Part shown: positions 44,929-56,656 of the stretch, piece after piece | Layout: each line of letters starts with the position of its first letter | How positions within the stretch are numbered: position 1 is the stretch's first letter | DNA from: Conus ventricosus | Taxonomy: Eukaryota > Mollusca > Gastropoda > Neogastropoda > Conidae | DNA length: 64,000 bases | Assembly (NCBI GenBank): GCA_018398815.1 | Contig: CM031616.1 | Location: 74,044,340-74,108,339, forward strand | Reading direction: 5' to 3' | Translations under genes and position numbers: made by a program | Notes under the pieces: generated by a model | What the model saw: only the letters and a program-made list of their open reading frames with translations | What the model was told of the DNA's origin: nothing | Databases searched by the model: none

Positions 44929-45120
44929 GTTCAGCTGACAATGGGTAATGATCTTGCCTGGGGATTGTGGATCACTCCTGCATCCTGGTCCCTACCACAG
45001 ATCCCCATCAATATTATTGAATGTGTTCCATGTTCAGCTGACAATGGGTAATGATCTTGCTGGAGGATTGTGGATCCAGGTCCCTACCACAGATCAATAT
45101 TATTTAATGTGTTCAGTGTT
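44929..45120 (+). repeat. Two-copy direct duplication of about 95 bp
   Basis: Both copies contain GTTCAGCTGACAATGGGTAA and later CTACCACAGATC with an AATATTATT-AATGTGTTC end. Indels distinguish them. Confidence 0.85.
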
Positions 45121-45179
45121 CAATCACATTCCATCTTTCCAGCAAGTTTGGTTTACATTCGGTCTGTACTGTTTTGCTT

Positions 45180-46135
45180 CATCTTGCTGACACGTTTGTT
45201 CTATTACCACAGCCCAGTCAGTCACACAGGACTTTTTTTTATCTTGCTGACACGTTTGTTCTATTACCACAGCCCAGTCAGTCACACAGGACTTTTTTTT
45301 TATCTTGCTGACAAGTTTGTTCTATTACCACAGCCCAGTCAGTCACACAGGACTTTTTTTTATCTTGCTGACAAGTTTGTTCTATTACCACAGCCCAGTC
45401 AGTCACACAAGGCTTTTTTTTATATCTTGCTGACAAGTTTGTTCTATTACCACAGCCCAGTCAGTCACACAAGGCTTTTTTTTATATCTTGCTGACAAGT
45501 TTGTTCTATTACCACAGCCCAGTCAGTCACACAGGGATTTTTTATTATCTTGCTGACAAGTTTGTTCTATTACCACAGCCCAGTCAGTCACACAGGGCTT
45601 TTTTATTATCTTGCTGACAAGTTTGTTCTATTACCACAGCCCAGTCAGTCACACAGGGCTTTTTTATTATCTTGCTGACAAGTTTTGTTCTATTACTACA
45701 GAGGTTTGTTTTTTTATCTTGCTGAAAGTTTTGTTCTATTACTACAGAGGTTTGGTTTTTTTTATCTTGCTGGCAAGTTTTGTTCTATTACTACAGAGGT
45801 TTTTTTTTATCCTGCTGACAAGTTTTGTTCTATTACTACAGAGGTTTGGTTTTTTTTATCTTGCTGAAAGTTTTGTTCTATTACTACAGAGGTTTTTTTT
45901 TATCCTGCTGACAAGTTTTGTTCTATTACTACAGAGGTTTGTTTTTTTTATCTTGCTGAAAGTTTTGTTCTATTACTACAGAGGTTTTTTTTTATCCTGC
46001 TGACAAGTTTTGTTCTATTACTACAGAGGTTTTTTTTTTATCCTGCTGACAAGTTTTGTTCTATTACTACAGAGGTTTGGTTTTTTTATCTTGCTGAAAG
46101 TTTTGTTCTATTACTACAGCCCAGCCAGTCACACA
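45180..46135 (+). repeat. Composite minisatellite: 60-bp units then 46-bp derivative units
   Basis: The first eight or so units (45180-45680) contain ATCTTGCTGACAAGTTTGTT, then CTATTACCACAGCCCAGTCA, then GTCACACAGG and a T-run. From 45680 the units are about 46 bp, with CTATTACTACAGAGGTT replacing the CAGTCAGTCACACAGG part; about nine copies. The last unit at 46100-46135 returns to the long form. Confidence 0.93.
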
Positions 46136-46327
46136 TGGCCTTTTACCACTGTCACCAAGCTGGGGGAAAAGTACCAGCCTGGAAAATAAAGAAATAACAA
46201 AGACAATGTTCCCCCATAGACAAGAAGAAGAATACCATGATAACTAAACTAATGGCATTCTTCAGGCTGGTCAAACTGACCCATTCCGGGCATGCCAGGA
46301 TTCAGCTCCATTTCCTACACTGAAATT

Positions 46328-46490
46328 TAAAAAAAAAAAAAAAAAAAAAAGCTTCAAAATTAGTTTTTAGAAAACATATAAATGCAAAACACACAAAAAA
46401 GACCATGGCAAATAGACACTGTAGAATGAACAGCTTCTGTCCATGCCAGATTGTGTGTACAGTCTTATTACTGAGTCAATATAGAACACA

Positions 46491-46539
<49 letters not shown>

Positions 46540-46540
46540 C
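46328..46540. repeat. Poly-A run and (CA)n
   Basis: A run of about 21 A at 46329-46350 and (CA)n at 46491-46537. The surrounding sequence is unique with no gene. Confidence 0.9.
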
Positions 46541-46769
46541 ACATACACACACAGGCACATACACACAAAGACACACAAGAAAAGAAAGAAAACTTCAAAA
46601 GCTGGCATACTTTGGATTTCAGGCAGACAAAAAACACAAAAGGTATTCTACACCAAACACAGAAGAAAATCCCACAGAATAACGATAGACAGCTGCAAAG
46701 AAAAACCAAAATTATCTAAAAACAAACAGAGCCACGCCGACAGAAAAGCGAAAATAGCTGAAGACTTCC

Positions 46770-47210
46770 TGACAGGGATACTATTCCTCATAAACTATAA
46801 AGGAGCCCTTAGTTTCCCCCAAAGGCTTGCTGACAGGGATACTATTCCTCATAAACTATAAAGGAGCCCTTAGTTTCCCCCAAAGGCTTGCTGACGGGGA
46901 TACTATTCCTCATAAACGAGCCCTTGGCTTCCCCCAAAGGCTTGCTGACAGGGATACTATTCCTCATAAACTATAAAGGAGCCCTTAGTTTCCCCCAAAG
47001 GCTTGTTGACAGGGATACTATTCCTCATAAAGGAGCCCTTAGTTTCCCCCAAAGGCTTGCTGACAGGGATACTATTCCTCATAAAGGAGCCCTTAGCTTC
47101 CCCCAAAGGCTTGCTGACAGGGATACTATTCCCCATAAAGGAGCCTTTAGTTTCCCCCAAAGGCTTGCTGACAGGGATACTCTTCTCATAAACTATAAAG
47201 GAGCCTGAAC
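46770..47210 (+). repeat. 61/54-bp minisatellite, first block, about 8 copies
   Basis: Units contain CTTGCTGACAGGGATACTAT, then TCCTCATAAAGGAGCCCTTA, then GTTTCCCCCAAAGG. A longer form has an extra CTATAAA after CATAAA. Confidence 0.93.
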
Positions 47211-47438
47211 AATTAAGTAGTGGGAGAAAACAAGTGCAGGCTAACAATTCTTCCGTCATTATAATAATGACTTTGCAAAGATTTGAATTTTTAGAGGAAA
47301 AAAAAGAAGAAAATGGGGGAAATATATTATAAATATGAAAAACCCCTCACTAGCTGCCTGAGGGAACCATCATGATCCCTTCCGAAGGCAGATCTATCTG
47401 CACTGCCTGCCCCTAGGCCTTTCGTCCGCTGGATCGGA
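47211..47438. other. Unique spacer splitting one minisatellite into two blocks
   Basis: About 230 bases with no relation to the repeat unit. No coding signal. Confidence 0.7.
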
Positions 47439-47778
47439 CTCAAGGAGCCCTTAGTTTCCCCAGAAGGCTTGCTGACAGGGATACTATTCCCCATAAAGGA
47501 GCCTTTAGTTTCCCCCAAAGGCTTGCTGACAGGGATACTATTCCTCATAAAGGAGCCTTTAGTTTCCCCCAAAGGCTTGCTGACAGGGATACTATTCCTC
47601 ATAAAGGAGTCTTTAGTTTCCCCCAAAGGCTTGCTGACAGGAATACTATTCCTCATAAAGGAGCCTGACAGGGATACTATTCCTCATAAAGGAGCCTTTA
47701 GTTTCCCTCCAAAGGCTTGCTGACAGGGATACTATTCCTCATAAAGGAGCCTTTAGTTTCCCTCCAAAGGCTTGCGGA
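47439..47778 (+). repeat. 61/54-bp minisatellite, second block, about 6.5 copies
   Basis: Same unit as 46770-47210, short form only, with one deleted unit near 47665. Confidence 0.93.
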
Positions 47779-48680
47779 CAGACAAAGAAACCAAAGGATC
47801 TCGGTGAAAACATGACTTTGTGGTGATATAATAAGAGGTTAATCATGTAAAGGGGAGGCAAGCATGCATTGTCCAATCTGTTAAACTCTATGGTCCCTTT
47901 CTTTTCCTGAAGTTGTCGTCTACTTTAGCACACCCAAGATAACTCAGTTAATGCTCATGTGTGCAGAAAAGCACATACTGGCCTTGCAAACCCTTGCCTC
48001 CATTTTTTTTTGTGTGAGAAAAAAGTCATCTTCTATGTTCACGTCCATTTCTTAACGATCTCTTGCACACGGGCGAATTTTCTCTTTTTGCACACTGAGC
48101 CATTTCATTTTATGCATTGCAAATATTGAGTCTGCTTGCAATAACCCATCATCACATTCAAATGAAGCATGCTGACAACTCTTGCTTTCAATTTGTAACT
48201 ATAACCGCAAATCATCATTTCAGTGAAGTTTCTGCTTTCGAAATAGAACCATGCAGATGACAACACCAACAACAACAACAAATATATATACATATATTAA
48301 CAAACAACACAAAAGAAACTCAACTATATGTAGACAGAGCAGACAGGGGGTAAATATTTCTACATAATGCTGCCTGTTTTACAAATCAGAATCAGAGACA
48401 ATGTAAACAAGTACACCTCCCTCCCTATTAAACACACACACACACACTATTTCAAATTAACAATTTGTGAAGTTGATATTGATTATTACTTAATCATAAC
48501 TACAATGACACTGGAAAACTCTGATTATAGAAATGCTGTCCATGATCACTGCTTTTTTTCTTTAAAAAAAAAAAAAAAAGCTAAAATAATGCAAACACAT
48601 ACACACTCTCTCACCGCCTTTTTTGTGCATATTTTACACGCATGCACCCTTCCATCCTTACACAAGCACACTTAGGCGCG

Positions 48681-48741
<61 letters not shown>

Positions 48742-49321
48742 AGAGTAACAATGCCTTTTTGTTCATAACAAATTTTAGCCCAAGCCATCACCACAGCCTA
48801 AAGTCCAGTGCATGTAAGGCATAGATATTGATTCATGTTCATTCACCTGTTAGTCCTCTTGCTCACTCACTGAAGTTCTGTCGATGATAAGGCACGAACA
48901 ATACACAAGATCAGTTTTAAAACATCACCCCCTCCCCACAAAGTCACCATCTGTCAGAATTTTAAAGTGGATGTAGGTTCTGACAGAGGCTTTGGTTTGG
49001 GGTCACAACTTGGATATATGGGTTACCACAGTATTCTAGAGATTTAGTTTTCATATGGTAGGCAACTGTTCAACAAAGACATCATCTCCTTCATGGAAAC
49101 AAACGAAATCATGAATAAATATAACAGAACTGATAAACTGGCAAAATGATGGTTGCTCTAAGTAATGGTTCTGAAATTTTAAAAAATGCATGTGTGGTGC
49201 ATTTCCTTTGTTAATATCATCCCTACACTCGCCATACATTCATCTGAACATGAAAGAAACTGAAGCAACTGTTTATTGGCTGAACATTCTGGATTACAAT
49301 TTGTATAACATTAACAATAAA
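47779..49321. other. Unique AT-rich sequence with CA/CG and poly-A tracts
   Basis: A-run at about 48564-48579; (CG)/(CA)n at 48678-48736. No gene supported on either strand. Confidence 0.5.
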
Positions 49322-49551
49322 CAGACCTGTTTACCCCAATTTCGTGTACCTGTAATGTCTCATAAAAAAACCTGTAATTTCAGAAAAAAAACTGTAATTT
49401 TCATAATCGCAATATTTAGCGACTTTTTGCACTTACACATGTATATCAAATGTAAAGCATTTATACCATAATAACAAGACTTTGGTTAATTATACAATTA
49501 TAGTATTTAATTTTTAATAACACTTTACTTACCAGTTACCTTCAAATTGTT

Positions 49552-49785
49552 CAGCTACCAGGCACTCTCAAGTCTGTTTCATGCTTGAACTTGTAAACAC
49601 CACAACTGGGAGTGGGAGTATCCTTGTATTTCATACACACAAATCACTTTATGATGAAGAAGCCACTCTTGAATACTGTTTATAAGTATACTAATGTTGC
49701 AAGTCACTATATGTTGTTCAGCTAGCAGGCACTCTGAAGTCAAGTTCATGCTTCTTGAACTTGGAAACACCACAATGATAACATC
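49552..49785 (+). repeat. Imperfect duplication inside the hAT-like element
   Basis: About 64 bases at 49552 recur at 49719 (both contain a GGCACTCT-AAGTC core and end in ACACCACAA), offset by about 167 bases, explaining the odd C-terminal part of the transposase frame. Confidence 0.7.
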
Positions 49786-50205
49786 AGACACAGACAATGG
49801 CCCGTTCATTTTCACCAAGGTTTCCGCTACCATTGCTTCTGCCCTTATGACAGACAAATCATCGAACTCCTTTTTGGTATTCTTCTTTTCAGTCGTGAAA
49901 AACGATGTCAGTTTCTGTGAAGACTCGGCATCTTTCTTCGTTTCAACGTACTTCAGGTGTTTTTTAGTTTTGCAGTGTAACTCTATGTCATACTGGCCTG
50001 AATGCGCGATAGAAAAATCCGATGAACAGTAACCACAGAAGGCATACTCTTCGCCAAGTGACGATCTCTGTATTCCAGGCGTCTTCAGGTATGATTCACG
50101 GAACTGTTGCCGAACTTTTGCAACTTTTGAACATTTGGATGAACCAGCCGTGGGCGCGCGTGTTCGCTTCGTCGCCATCTTTGCAAAGGATAAGACGCAA
50201 GGCAC
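49579..50205 (-). pseudogene. N-terminal part of a hAT-like transposase with BED-like zinc finger
   Basis: A 208-codon minus-strand frame; the likely start is MATKRTRAP at 50178. A basic N-terminus is followed by YAFCGYCSSDFSIAHSGQYD and LHCKTKKHLKY: C-x2-C then H...H, a BED-like finger in the pattern C-VC--DFSI-HGG--D---H--T-KH of many hAT-related proteins. Next come TSFFTTEKK and VIRAEAMVAETLVKMNGPLS, the helix entering the catalytic domain. The RNase H-like catalytic part and the hAT dimerisation region are missing; from about 49770 the frame runs into a duplicated non-coding stretch. It could at most make a DNA-binding fragment. Confidence 0.72.
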
Positions 50206-50381
50206 GCTGGGAAACGCTTCAATGCTGTTTGCCTTTTGACCGGAATCGTAGCAAAAGAAACTTTGCGTTTAAGATTTTTTTTTTTTTTTTTCCCCGTAAT
50301 AATTTTTTTTGGCCGTAATTCCCGTAATTTCGATTTTTTCCCGTAAAAATTACGGCAAAATCGTAAGAGTAAACAGGTCTG

Positions 50382-50938
50382 AATAAATCAACACAAAAGT
50401 CCTAAAATTGTTGTATTTCTCAACATGGTTATCATCAATACCACTTGCAACATCAAATTTCTTAACAAAGGTGTATCATACATAACTTTTTTGTTGTTGT
50501 AAATCACTTTACACACTCTGGCTTTTTCATGTACGATGGCAAACATTGATAATCATTCCACATGCATTCACAGCCTGTCACTTCAACCAAGTGCTGTCCA
50601 TGGTGCGCATAAATACGATGAACAAATCGAGTAACACTGTTCAACAGTCTAGGCCAACAATGGGCACCAAGGATCCAGGTAAGGCTCAGGGGATCACTGA
50701 CTCCATCCACACAGTCTCTCTCTCTCTCCTGTCCCTCACTGGCTCCCCACCGTGCTAGTTTCACCGACAGCACTCCAAGGAATCCAAGGGTGGGCGTCAA
50801 ACTGGCGGCCCAAAGCGGGATGCTTGACCCCTGACCCATCTCTCTGACCACACTGACCTGGCTGCTCCATATGTTCAAGGAGCCAACACAGTGAACACTC
50901 ACCGCCAGCCAGGCCTTCAACCATTCCTGTGGTTACCA
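50382..50938. other. Unique sequence, no supported gene
   Basis: A minus-strand frame of 138 codons (50504-50920) has no domain. A short (CT)n at 50716-50730. Confidence 0.4.
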
Positions 50939-51515
50939 GCTGTGTGTGGAGGTGTGGTGCTGGTCTGGATGGTACGGTCTGGGGGTCTAACAATAACAAT
51001 AAACCAGTGTGTGTTGAGGTGTGGTGTGGTCTGGATGGTACTGTCTGGGGGTCTAACAATAAACACTAAACCATTGTGTGTGGTGGTGTTGGTTTGGATG
51101 GTACTGTCTGGGGGTCTAGCATTAAACCATTGTGTGTGGAGGTGTGGTGTTGGTTTGGATGGTACTGTCTGGGGTCTAGCAATAACATTAAACCATTGTG
51201 TGCGGAGGTGTGGTGTGGTCTGGATGGTACTGTCTGGGGGTCTAACAATAACATTAAACCATTGTGTGGAGGTGTGGTGTGGTCTGGATGGTACTGTCTG
51301 GGGTCTAACAATAACATTAAACCATTGTGTGGAGGTGTGGTGTGGTCTGGATGGTACTGTCTGGGGTCTAACAATAACATTAAACCATTGTGTGTGGAGG
51401 TGTGGTGTGGTCTGGATGGTACTGTCTGGGGTCTAACATTAAACCATTGTGTGGAGGTGTGGTGCTGGTTTGGATGGTACGGTCTGGGGTCTAACATTAA
51501 CATTAAACCATTGGG
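50939..51515 (+). repeat. 57-66 bp minisatellite, about 9 copies
   Basis: Units contain GGAGGTGTGGTGTGGTCTGG, ATGGTACTGTCTGGGGTCTA and ACAATAACATTAAACCATTG, with deletions of 3-9 bases. Confidence 0.93.
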
Positions 51516-51574
51516 TACAAGCTTTCTTTGGATGACTTCAACTTCCAGTGTTTGCTGCTATATGTTCTGTGCAA

Positions 51575-51862
51575 ACTAGAGGTAAGTTAGGTGTTGTCAC
51601 CTGTATGAGCTGTCTTCTGAGGACCCCAGCCCTGATGTGGCCCTTTGCGGTCGGCTGGGCTATAAGCAACATTATCTTATCTTATCTTCTGAGGACCTTC
51701 CTAGGACCAGACAGCCAACTAGAGGTAAGTTAGGTGTTGTCACCTGTATGAGCTGTCTTCTGAGGATCTTCCTAGGACCAGACAGCCAACTAGAGGTAAG
51801 TTAGGTGTTGTCACCTGTATGAGCTGTCTTCTGAGGATCTTCCTATCACTGAGGCCCTTCCT
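51575..51862 (+). repeat. 71-bp tandem repeat, about 4 copies, one interrupted
   Basis: The unit is AGAGGTAAGTTAGGTGTTGT, then CACCTGTATGAGCTGTCTTC, then TGAGGACCTTCCTAGGACCA and GACAGCCAACT. Copies start at 51579, 51721 and 51792. The first holds an insertion (about 51628-51690) ending in (TTATC)n, possibly a retroposon tail. Confidence 0.88.
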
Positions 51863-52414
51863 ATCACCAGACCAGCTGTTGACCTGTAGTGTCAAAACCA
51901 ACCTTTTCTGTGGAAGATTCAAACAACAGGCACAGTGCCACCTGCAACTATCCACCTATTTAATGGACGCAGGCGATAAATGACAAGAGAAAAGGCATGG
52001 ATTTGATTGTTGAGCATAAAGCTTATCACTTCTGTACATTCCTAGTCAAATGTTTTTACCATCAAATACCGACATTTTCAGTTCAAATTTAGGGTAACTG
52101 CTTGTTGTCAAATTGAGCAATCAACTATGAAAGCTTACTTCTCTTTTGTTTACCAAACGGATGACTGACTATCAACACATACTGTAATTTTACTGTATTC
52201 TATACTGATAAAAAGGTTTCAAATTATCTGTATTGTATACACATTCATATTCCAGCTCCGTTTTTCAAGTGACATGGTAGACTTAAAACAAGGAAGCTAA
52301 ATATAATTTATCGCACATCGTTCAAATCTTTCTACTCTACATGTCAGGAATAGAGGAGAAAAAAATGACAGAAAAAAACAAAACTAACATACTTTATCAA
52401 AGTTGTTTTTTTAG
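51863..52414. other. Unique AT-rich sequence, no gene seen
   Basis: No supported feature. Confidence 0.45.
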
Positions 52415-52790
52415 AACCAGCCGCCGTGACAAAGTGGTTAGCATCACGGACTCCCGGCTGGGAGGTCATGGGTTCGAATCCCATCAGTCATGTGGGTTTT
52501 TCTGCCCTGATTGGCTCCTACCCAGAGTTGAGTTTGCTGCGGACTCAGCTGGGAAGACTGGGACCACACAGTCGAGTTTCATCCACTTAATGGATGAGTT
52601 TCTGAGAGTGTTGTTCAAATTTCCTGACCAATACTGCAGGTGCCTGTATCTCTCGGGCCTGGTTAACGCTGGGATATGTTATGAAAGAAAGCGTAGAGCA
52701 CAGCCCTGTCATACAGTCTCAGACCAAAATGGAAATCTGTAGCATAATCTTAATCATCCTCATTCTCATCAATTAGCATAAAAAAAAGTC
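52415..52790 (+). mobile_element. tRNA-derived SINE
   Basis: The head contains an A-box-like TGACAAAGTGGTTAGC near 52429 and a perfect B box GGTTCGAATCC at 52471-52481, spaced as in a tRNA. It does not fold as an intact tRNA gene and is followed by about 300 bases of non-tRNA body (GGGAAGACTGGGACCACACA, GGGCCTGGTTAACGCTGGGA), ending in an AATCATCCTCATTCTCATC tail. Pol III promoter and body/tail layout are typical of SINEs. The family was not identified, and the 3' boundary is approximate. Confidence 0.72.
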
Positions 52791-53215
52791 TCAAATTCTG
52801 TGGCCCTTCATGCCCTGCCCTCATGGTGACCTCAATTTCGATGTCCTCTCCACATCTGTAGCCTTGGTTTGGTTCCGTCGGGGTCACTGGTATTGGCGAG
52901 TCCATGGGGGCTGTCGTTGGACAGACATGGTGGCGCCCTCTGGAGGGAGAGCTTACTCACGCTGGCTCCGTGACTAAGCAATTATTGTCGTCAGTAGGGG
53001 GCTTAGTAGGTGGTGTCCTGCGTATGTTAGATCAGAACAGGCGCCACTGAACACCACTGAAGTGACTCGGCAGCAGTGCAGTGTCTCCTCCAGTGGGTTG
53101 CCTCTTGACGACTGGACACTGACTGCTCCCTGTGGATTGCTGGTGCCGCGGCAGGGCTGACCAGGCTGTGGCTGTGGCTGTGAAAAACTAACAGATAAAC
53201 TGCACATTAATCATG
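52791..53215. repeat. Candidate dispersed repeat (unclassified)
   Basis: Contains GTGGCGCCCTCTGGAGGGAG near 52931 and a CAGTAGGGGGCTTAGTAGGT stretch near 52992. The compact GC-rich sequence without open frames looks like a retroposon body, but ends and family are not visible. Confidence 0.28.
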
Positions 53216-54748
53216 AATCTATTAATAGTTAAATGGCTTTGTCAATATCATGGTCAAATGGAAACAATACATACGCTGGGTGAATCTAGTTCTTAAGTGA
53301 TGTGCTGGAATTCAAAATCTGAAGTCCTTACACATTTCTTCCTAACGGACAGCACAACAGTTTCCACCCCTTCATTTCTACACTTGATCAGGAGACTTCC
53401 ATGTTTTCGTCAAGTTGCCTTTGTGCAGTTGTCAGCTACACCTCTAGTTTGCAAAGTAAACTGAATTCTCCAATTTTAGGGTGACAGCAAGTTCAAAAGT
53501 GGGTTCATAACAATCATGAAACTACGAAATGTTAAACAACTGTGTACAGTGTGACAATAATTGTGACAATGAGTTTAGCTATATATGTGCACATAGTTCA
53601 GCATAGAAGCATAGTTCAGCACAGAATCGGTGTTAACTTTCCTTTCCTTTTTGATGAATGCATTTCAATGAAAAAGACTTTTCCTGATTTTGTACTATTG
53701 CACAGGTTATAGCCAACAGAAAGAAACTGTTTCAACTGAAAAGACTGACTTTGTTGTCATAAAGAAGGAAACTACTGGGAGTGAACAGTCTGTGCTTGCT
53801 GGGGGGTTTCAGTCACTCTACAAAATGTACTTGACTTTTTCCTTTGTTTTGTTGTTGAGTGTGTGTGGAAGGAGATCCGGATGGGGATGGATGGAGAGGT
53901 GTGTGGGAATGACACCGAGAGTGACAATGATGGAATGGTTCACACATTAGTTTACCTGTCGATTCACCACTCGGGTAACAGAGTAATGCGTAATACAAAG
54001 CAGGTTGACAGGAAATCACAGTTCAGAATTGATCACAACTCTCACAACGTTGGTGACTGATGGAAGGAGGTGGAGAACTGGAGTTGTTTCACACACCACA
54101 CTGCCTGCACTGGAAGGAAGACTCGTTTGTCCCCAGCTGAGGGTCCCACTACACCCCCTCACCACATGCACTAACACTGCCGTGCCCTCACTTGCTTCAT
54201 TCAGACAGGCTCTGTGTCACAGAACAGGCTATGGTGTCGCTCAGTGGTGTGTCAGTCATGGCTGCTACATAGGGCAATGGCAAGTCTTCGGTCTTCTTTA
54301 AGAGCACAGGGAAGCTGACTCGGTGTTTGGTGTTGATGGACGAGTGGGAAAACGAAGGGCAAGAACCCTGTGAGCAAGCCTCCCTGGAAGCTACAGACTG
54401 AAGGCAGCTCATCTCCCTGACATAACGTTACACATGCAAACACTTCATGTTGAAAACGTTTCTGGAACAGGGAAATGTATCAAACCAAATACCTCCATCC
54501 ATATCAAAACAATTGAATATGATTTTAAGAATCTGAAATAAATATCTGCACTTCAAAGAGAAAGAATGTTGCTTAGAGAGAGACACACAAACATACATGC
54601 ACAATGTCCTGGACGCACAAGCATGCTTCTTTCACAGGACTCTTTTTCTTAATACTGAATTTCAGGAAACTTGCTACAGGAAAGGCAGCGACACCTCCCT
54701 CAGCCTGGATAACCCTGGCAGCAGGATCCCTCCACTGCCCACCCTGAC
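53216..54748. other. Unique sequence, probably downstream or 3' UTR of the zinc-finger gene
   Basis: No domain recognised. A plus-strand open segment after an acceptor-like CACAG near 53704 reads YSQQKETVSTEKTDFVVIKK but lacks support. Confidence 0.4.
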
Positions 54749-54779
54749 CACCCCCCCCCCCCCCCCCCCCCCCCCCCCA
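54749..54779 (+). repeat. Poly-C run
   Basis: About 30 C residues; poly-G on the zinc-finger mRNA strand, about 40 bases after the stop codon. Confidence 0.95.
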
Positions 54780-54816
54780 GTGCTGTGGCCTCCTCCAGGC
54801 AGCCAGTGCCGGCCTC

Positions 54817-55907
54817 TCAGCAGTTGTGGGAGTACAGCTGCCCGGCAGCATAATACGCCTGCAAGAGGTGGGCGTCGTACTGCTGCAGTGCCTGCCCATG
54901 CTGCAACTGATCCACCAGCACCCCGCTGCCAGCTGCCGACACAGCCACTGTGGGCGTTGCCACATCCTGACCCTCCTGCTTCACCACAGCCAGGGGCTGG
55001 GGCGTGGGAGTGACCGCCACATAGACAGGGGTGGGGGAGATGGGAGGGGCCGGACTGATGGGCGAGTGCTGCATGTACAGCTGCACATTGTTCTCTTGGG
55101 ACGTGGAGGGGGAGGACAACTCCGTCGGCTGAGGGGCAGGGTTTGTGGAGGCCTGGAGGTTCAGATCTGAGGTGTTCAGAGCACCCTGACGGAAGGTGTT
55201 GTCTACCTCCATGGCTCCCATGCTCATGTCTCCCAAGTCCACCACCTCCTCTGCCTTCAGACCCTCAGCGTTCAGTGCTGTTGCTGAGACGATGAGGTCA
55301 CTGGGGGTCAAAGTCTGCAGGGTAGGGGCGGTGCCCACCACAAAGCTGGTGAAGTGGGAATGGCCCTGAGGGTACAGGTGCTTGTGGGACGGCTGCAGGG
55401 TCTGAGGCTGGTGGTGTAGCAGGAAGTTCTCTGGCACCAAGATGGTGGTGGCCGCCGTGGAAGACACGGTAGAGGTCATGGCCAGGTCATTCCCTTGCTG
55501 CTGAAACATGGTCTCTAAGCCCTGAGGCAGGAACACAGCGCCCGTCTCACCACACATCCCGACCCCCCCTGCACTGGGGAAGGGGTCGGCAGCTTGCAGC
55601 GTCACCATGTTGCCCTCGCCCTCCCCTGTCAGCACCACAGAGGACCCTAGCACCGACAGCTCCTGCCCACCAGCAGTGTCCTTGACCTTGCCTGCTTCAG
55701 CGCCATCTTTGTTGGAGGCCAGGCAGTCTCCCCCAGAGTTCTTCAGCAGCAGCTCCATGGCAACAGATTCTGTCACTCCACTCTGATTGCCAAGGGAAGA
55801 TGCTGAAGCAGAAGTCTGCTGCGTCTCCAGTTCTTCTTTCTCTTTCTTGAGCTTGCTTTTCGTGCTGCCTCCCGATTTGCGTTTACCAGGGGACTTCTTC
55901 TCTCCAC
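54817..55907 (-). CDS. C2H2 zinc-finger transcription factor, last coding exon (activation-type tail)
   Basis: The exon starts at 55907 after an acceptor (GGTCAG) and joins in phase 1 to the 56439-56656 exon. It begins GEKKSPGKRKSGGSTKSKLK, a lysine-rich likely nuclear localisation stretch with a short helical KEKEELE run. About 320 residues then follow, rich in Thr, Ser, Pro, Gln and Leu with acidic islands (VDLGDMSMGAMEVD; PTELSSPSTSQ; PISPAPPISPTP), and it stops after AGQLYSHNC at 54817. No further fingers. The composition is typical of an activation or cofactor-binding tail. A VKQEG motif near 55000 fits the sumoylation consensus (psi-K-x-E would be VKQE). The specific orthologue was not identified. 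Confidence 0.85.
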
Positions 55908-56329
55908 CTGACCGTCATACACACAGGATTTGGGAGTTAAAATGCAGGCATGGGACACTAGTTAACAACGCCTATTTCCATTTCCCAAACCCCTCTCCTG
56001 TCTTTCCTCTGTTGACATAAGCCACGACAAAGAGGTCACAGAGCTCCATCACATAATAGACACATGTTCATTCCTGCTTCCCTGACCCTGACTACCTCAC
56101 CCCTCTTTCCATTTCAGAAGTGTTTGCCATCCACATTTTTACTTCACTGACCTGAACATGCATGAAGGGGAAACATCTCCTGTTAGTAACATACTTTTAC
56201 TGGACACTTTTTCACATGTTGGCGGCCTCTTTTTAGTATTCCTTGAGAATGGTCATATTCTGTTTAAAATCTCTGATAATGACAAATGAGAAGATTGGAG
56301 AATCAACAACTTGCCAGACTATACATATC

Positions 56330-56425
56330 CACACAGAGACACACACATAACGCATAATATGCACACACACACACACACACAAGCACACACACAAAACGCA
56401 CACACACACACACACACCACCACCA
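56330..56425. repeat. Interrupted (CA)n in the last intron of the zinc-finger gene
   Basis: CA/ACACGC tract about 15 bases downstream of the 56439 donor on the minus strand. Confidence 0.9.
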
Positions 56426-56438
56426 AGCCCATACTGAC

Positions 56439-56656
56439 CACTATCAGAGGAGGTCTGCTGTGTGACAGAGCGCAGTGAGATATCAAAGTCTGGCTTCATG
56501 TCACGCATGATGTCGCTGGCTTCCCCGTTGGACATTTTGTGTCGGTTGATGAGATGGAGGCGCATGTTGCCGCGCGTCGTGGAACGGTACGGGCATTCTG
56601 GGCAGCTGAAGGGACGGGCCCCTGTGTGAGTCCGGCAGTGAACTGACAGCTGTGTT
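56439..56656 (-). CDS. C2H2 zinc-finger factor, penultimate coding exon
   Basis: Completes one finger (..RTQLSVHCRTH), has a TGARPF linker, then a second finger CPECPYRSTTRGNMRLHLINR-H with the C-x2-C-x12-H-x4-H spacing. An acidic/polar stretch SDIMRDMKPDFDISLRSVTQ follows, ending TSSDS. The donor after 56439 (GTCAGT) is phase 1 and the next exon supplies GT to make Gly. The acceptor is CTGCAG ending at 56657. The first base completes the Arg codon begun in the 59341-59498 exon, so the finger is split across the intron. The acceptor is the first member of the tandem array at 56657-58290. Confidence 0.9.

Larger units (their letters stand above)
49322..50381 (-). mobile_element. hAT-like DNA transposon, internally deleted
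   Basis: Ends are inverted repeats: CAGACCTGTTTAC at 49322 and its complement GTAAACAGGTCTG ending at 50381. Subterminal sequence at 50295-50370 is rich in CCGTAAT/ATTACGG motifs. Inside is a truncated transposase-like ORF. Flanks share AATAAA at both sides, but an exact 8-bp target duplication is not visible. Total 1060 bp, far shorter than an autonomous hAT. Confidence 0.72.

Noticed and set aside
50504..50920. A 138-codon minus-strand ORF as an additional zinc-finger gene exon
   Set aside because: It lies past the stop codon of that gene, has no C2H2 or other motif, and overlaps the edge of a minisatellite.
52415..52500. A tRNA gene
   Set aside because: The B box is perfect, but the acceptor stem does not pair and a long non-tRNA body follows; it fits a SINE head.
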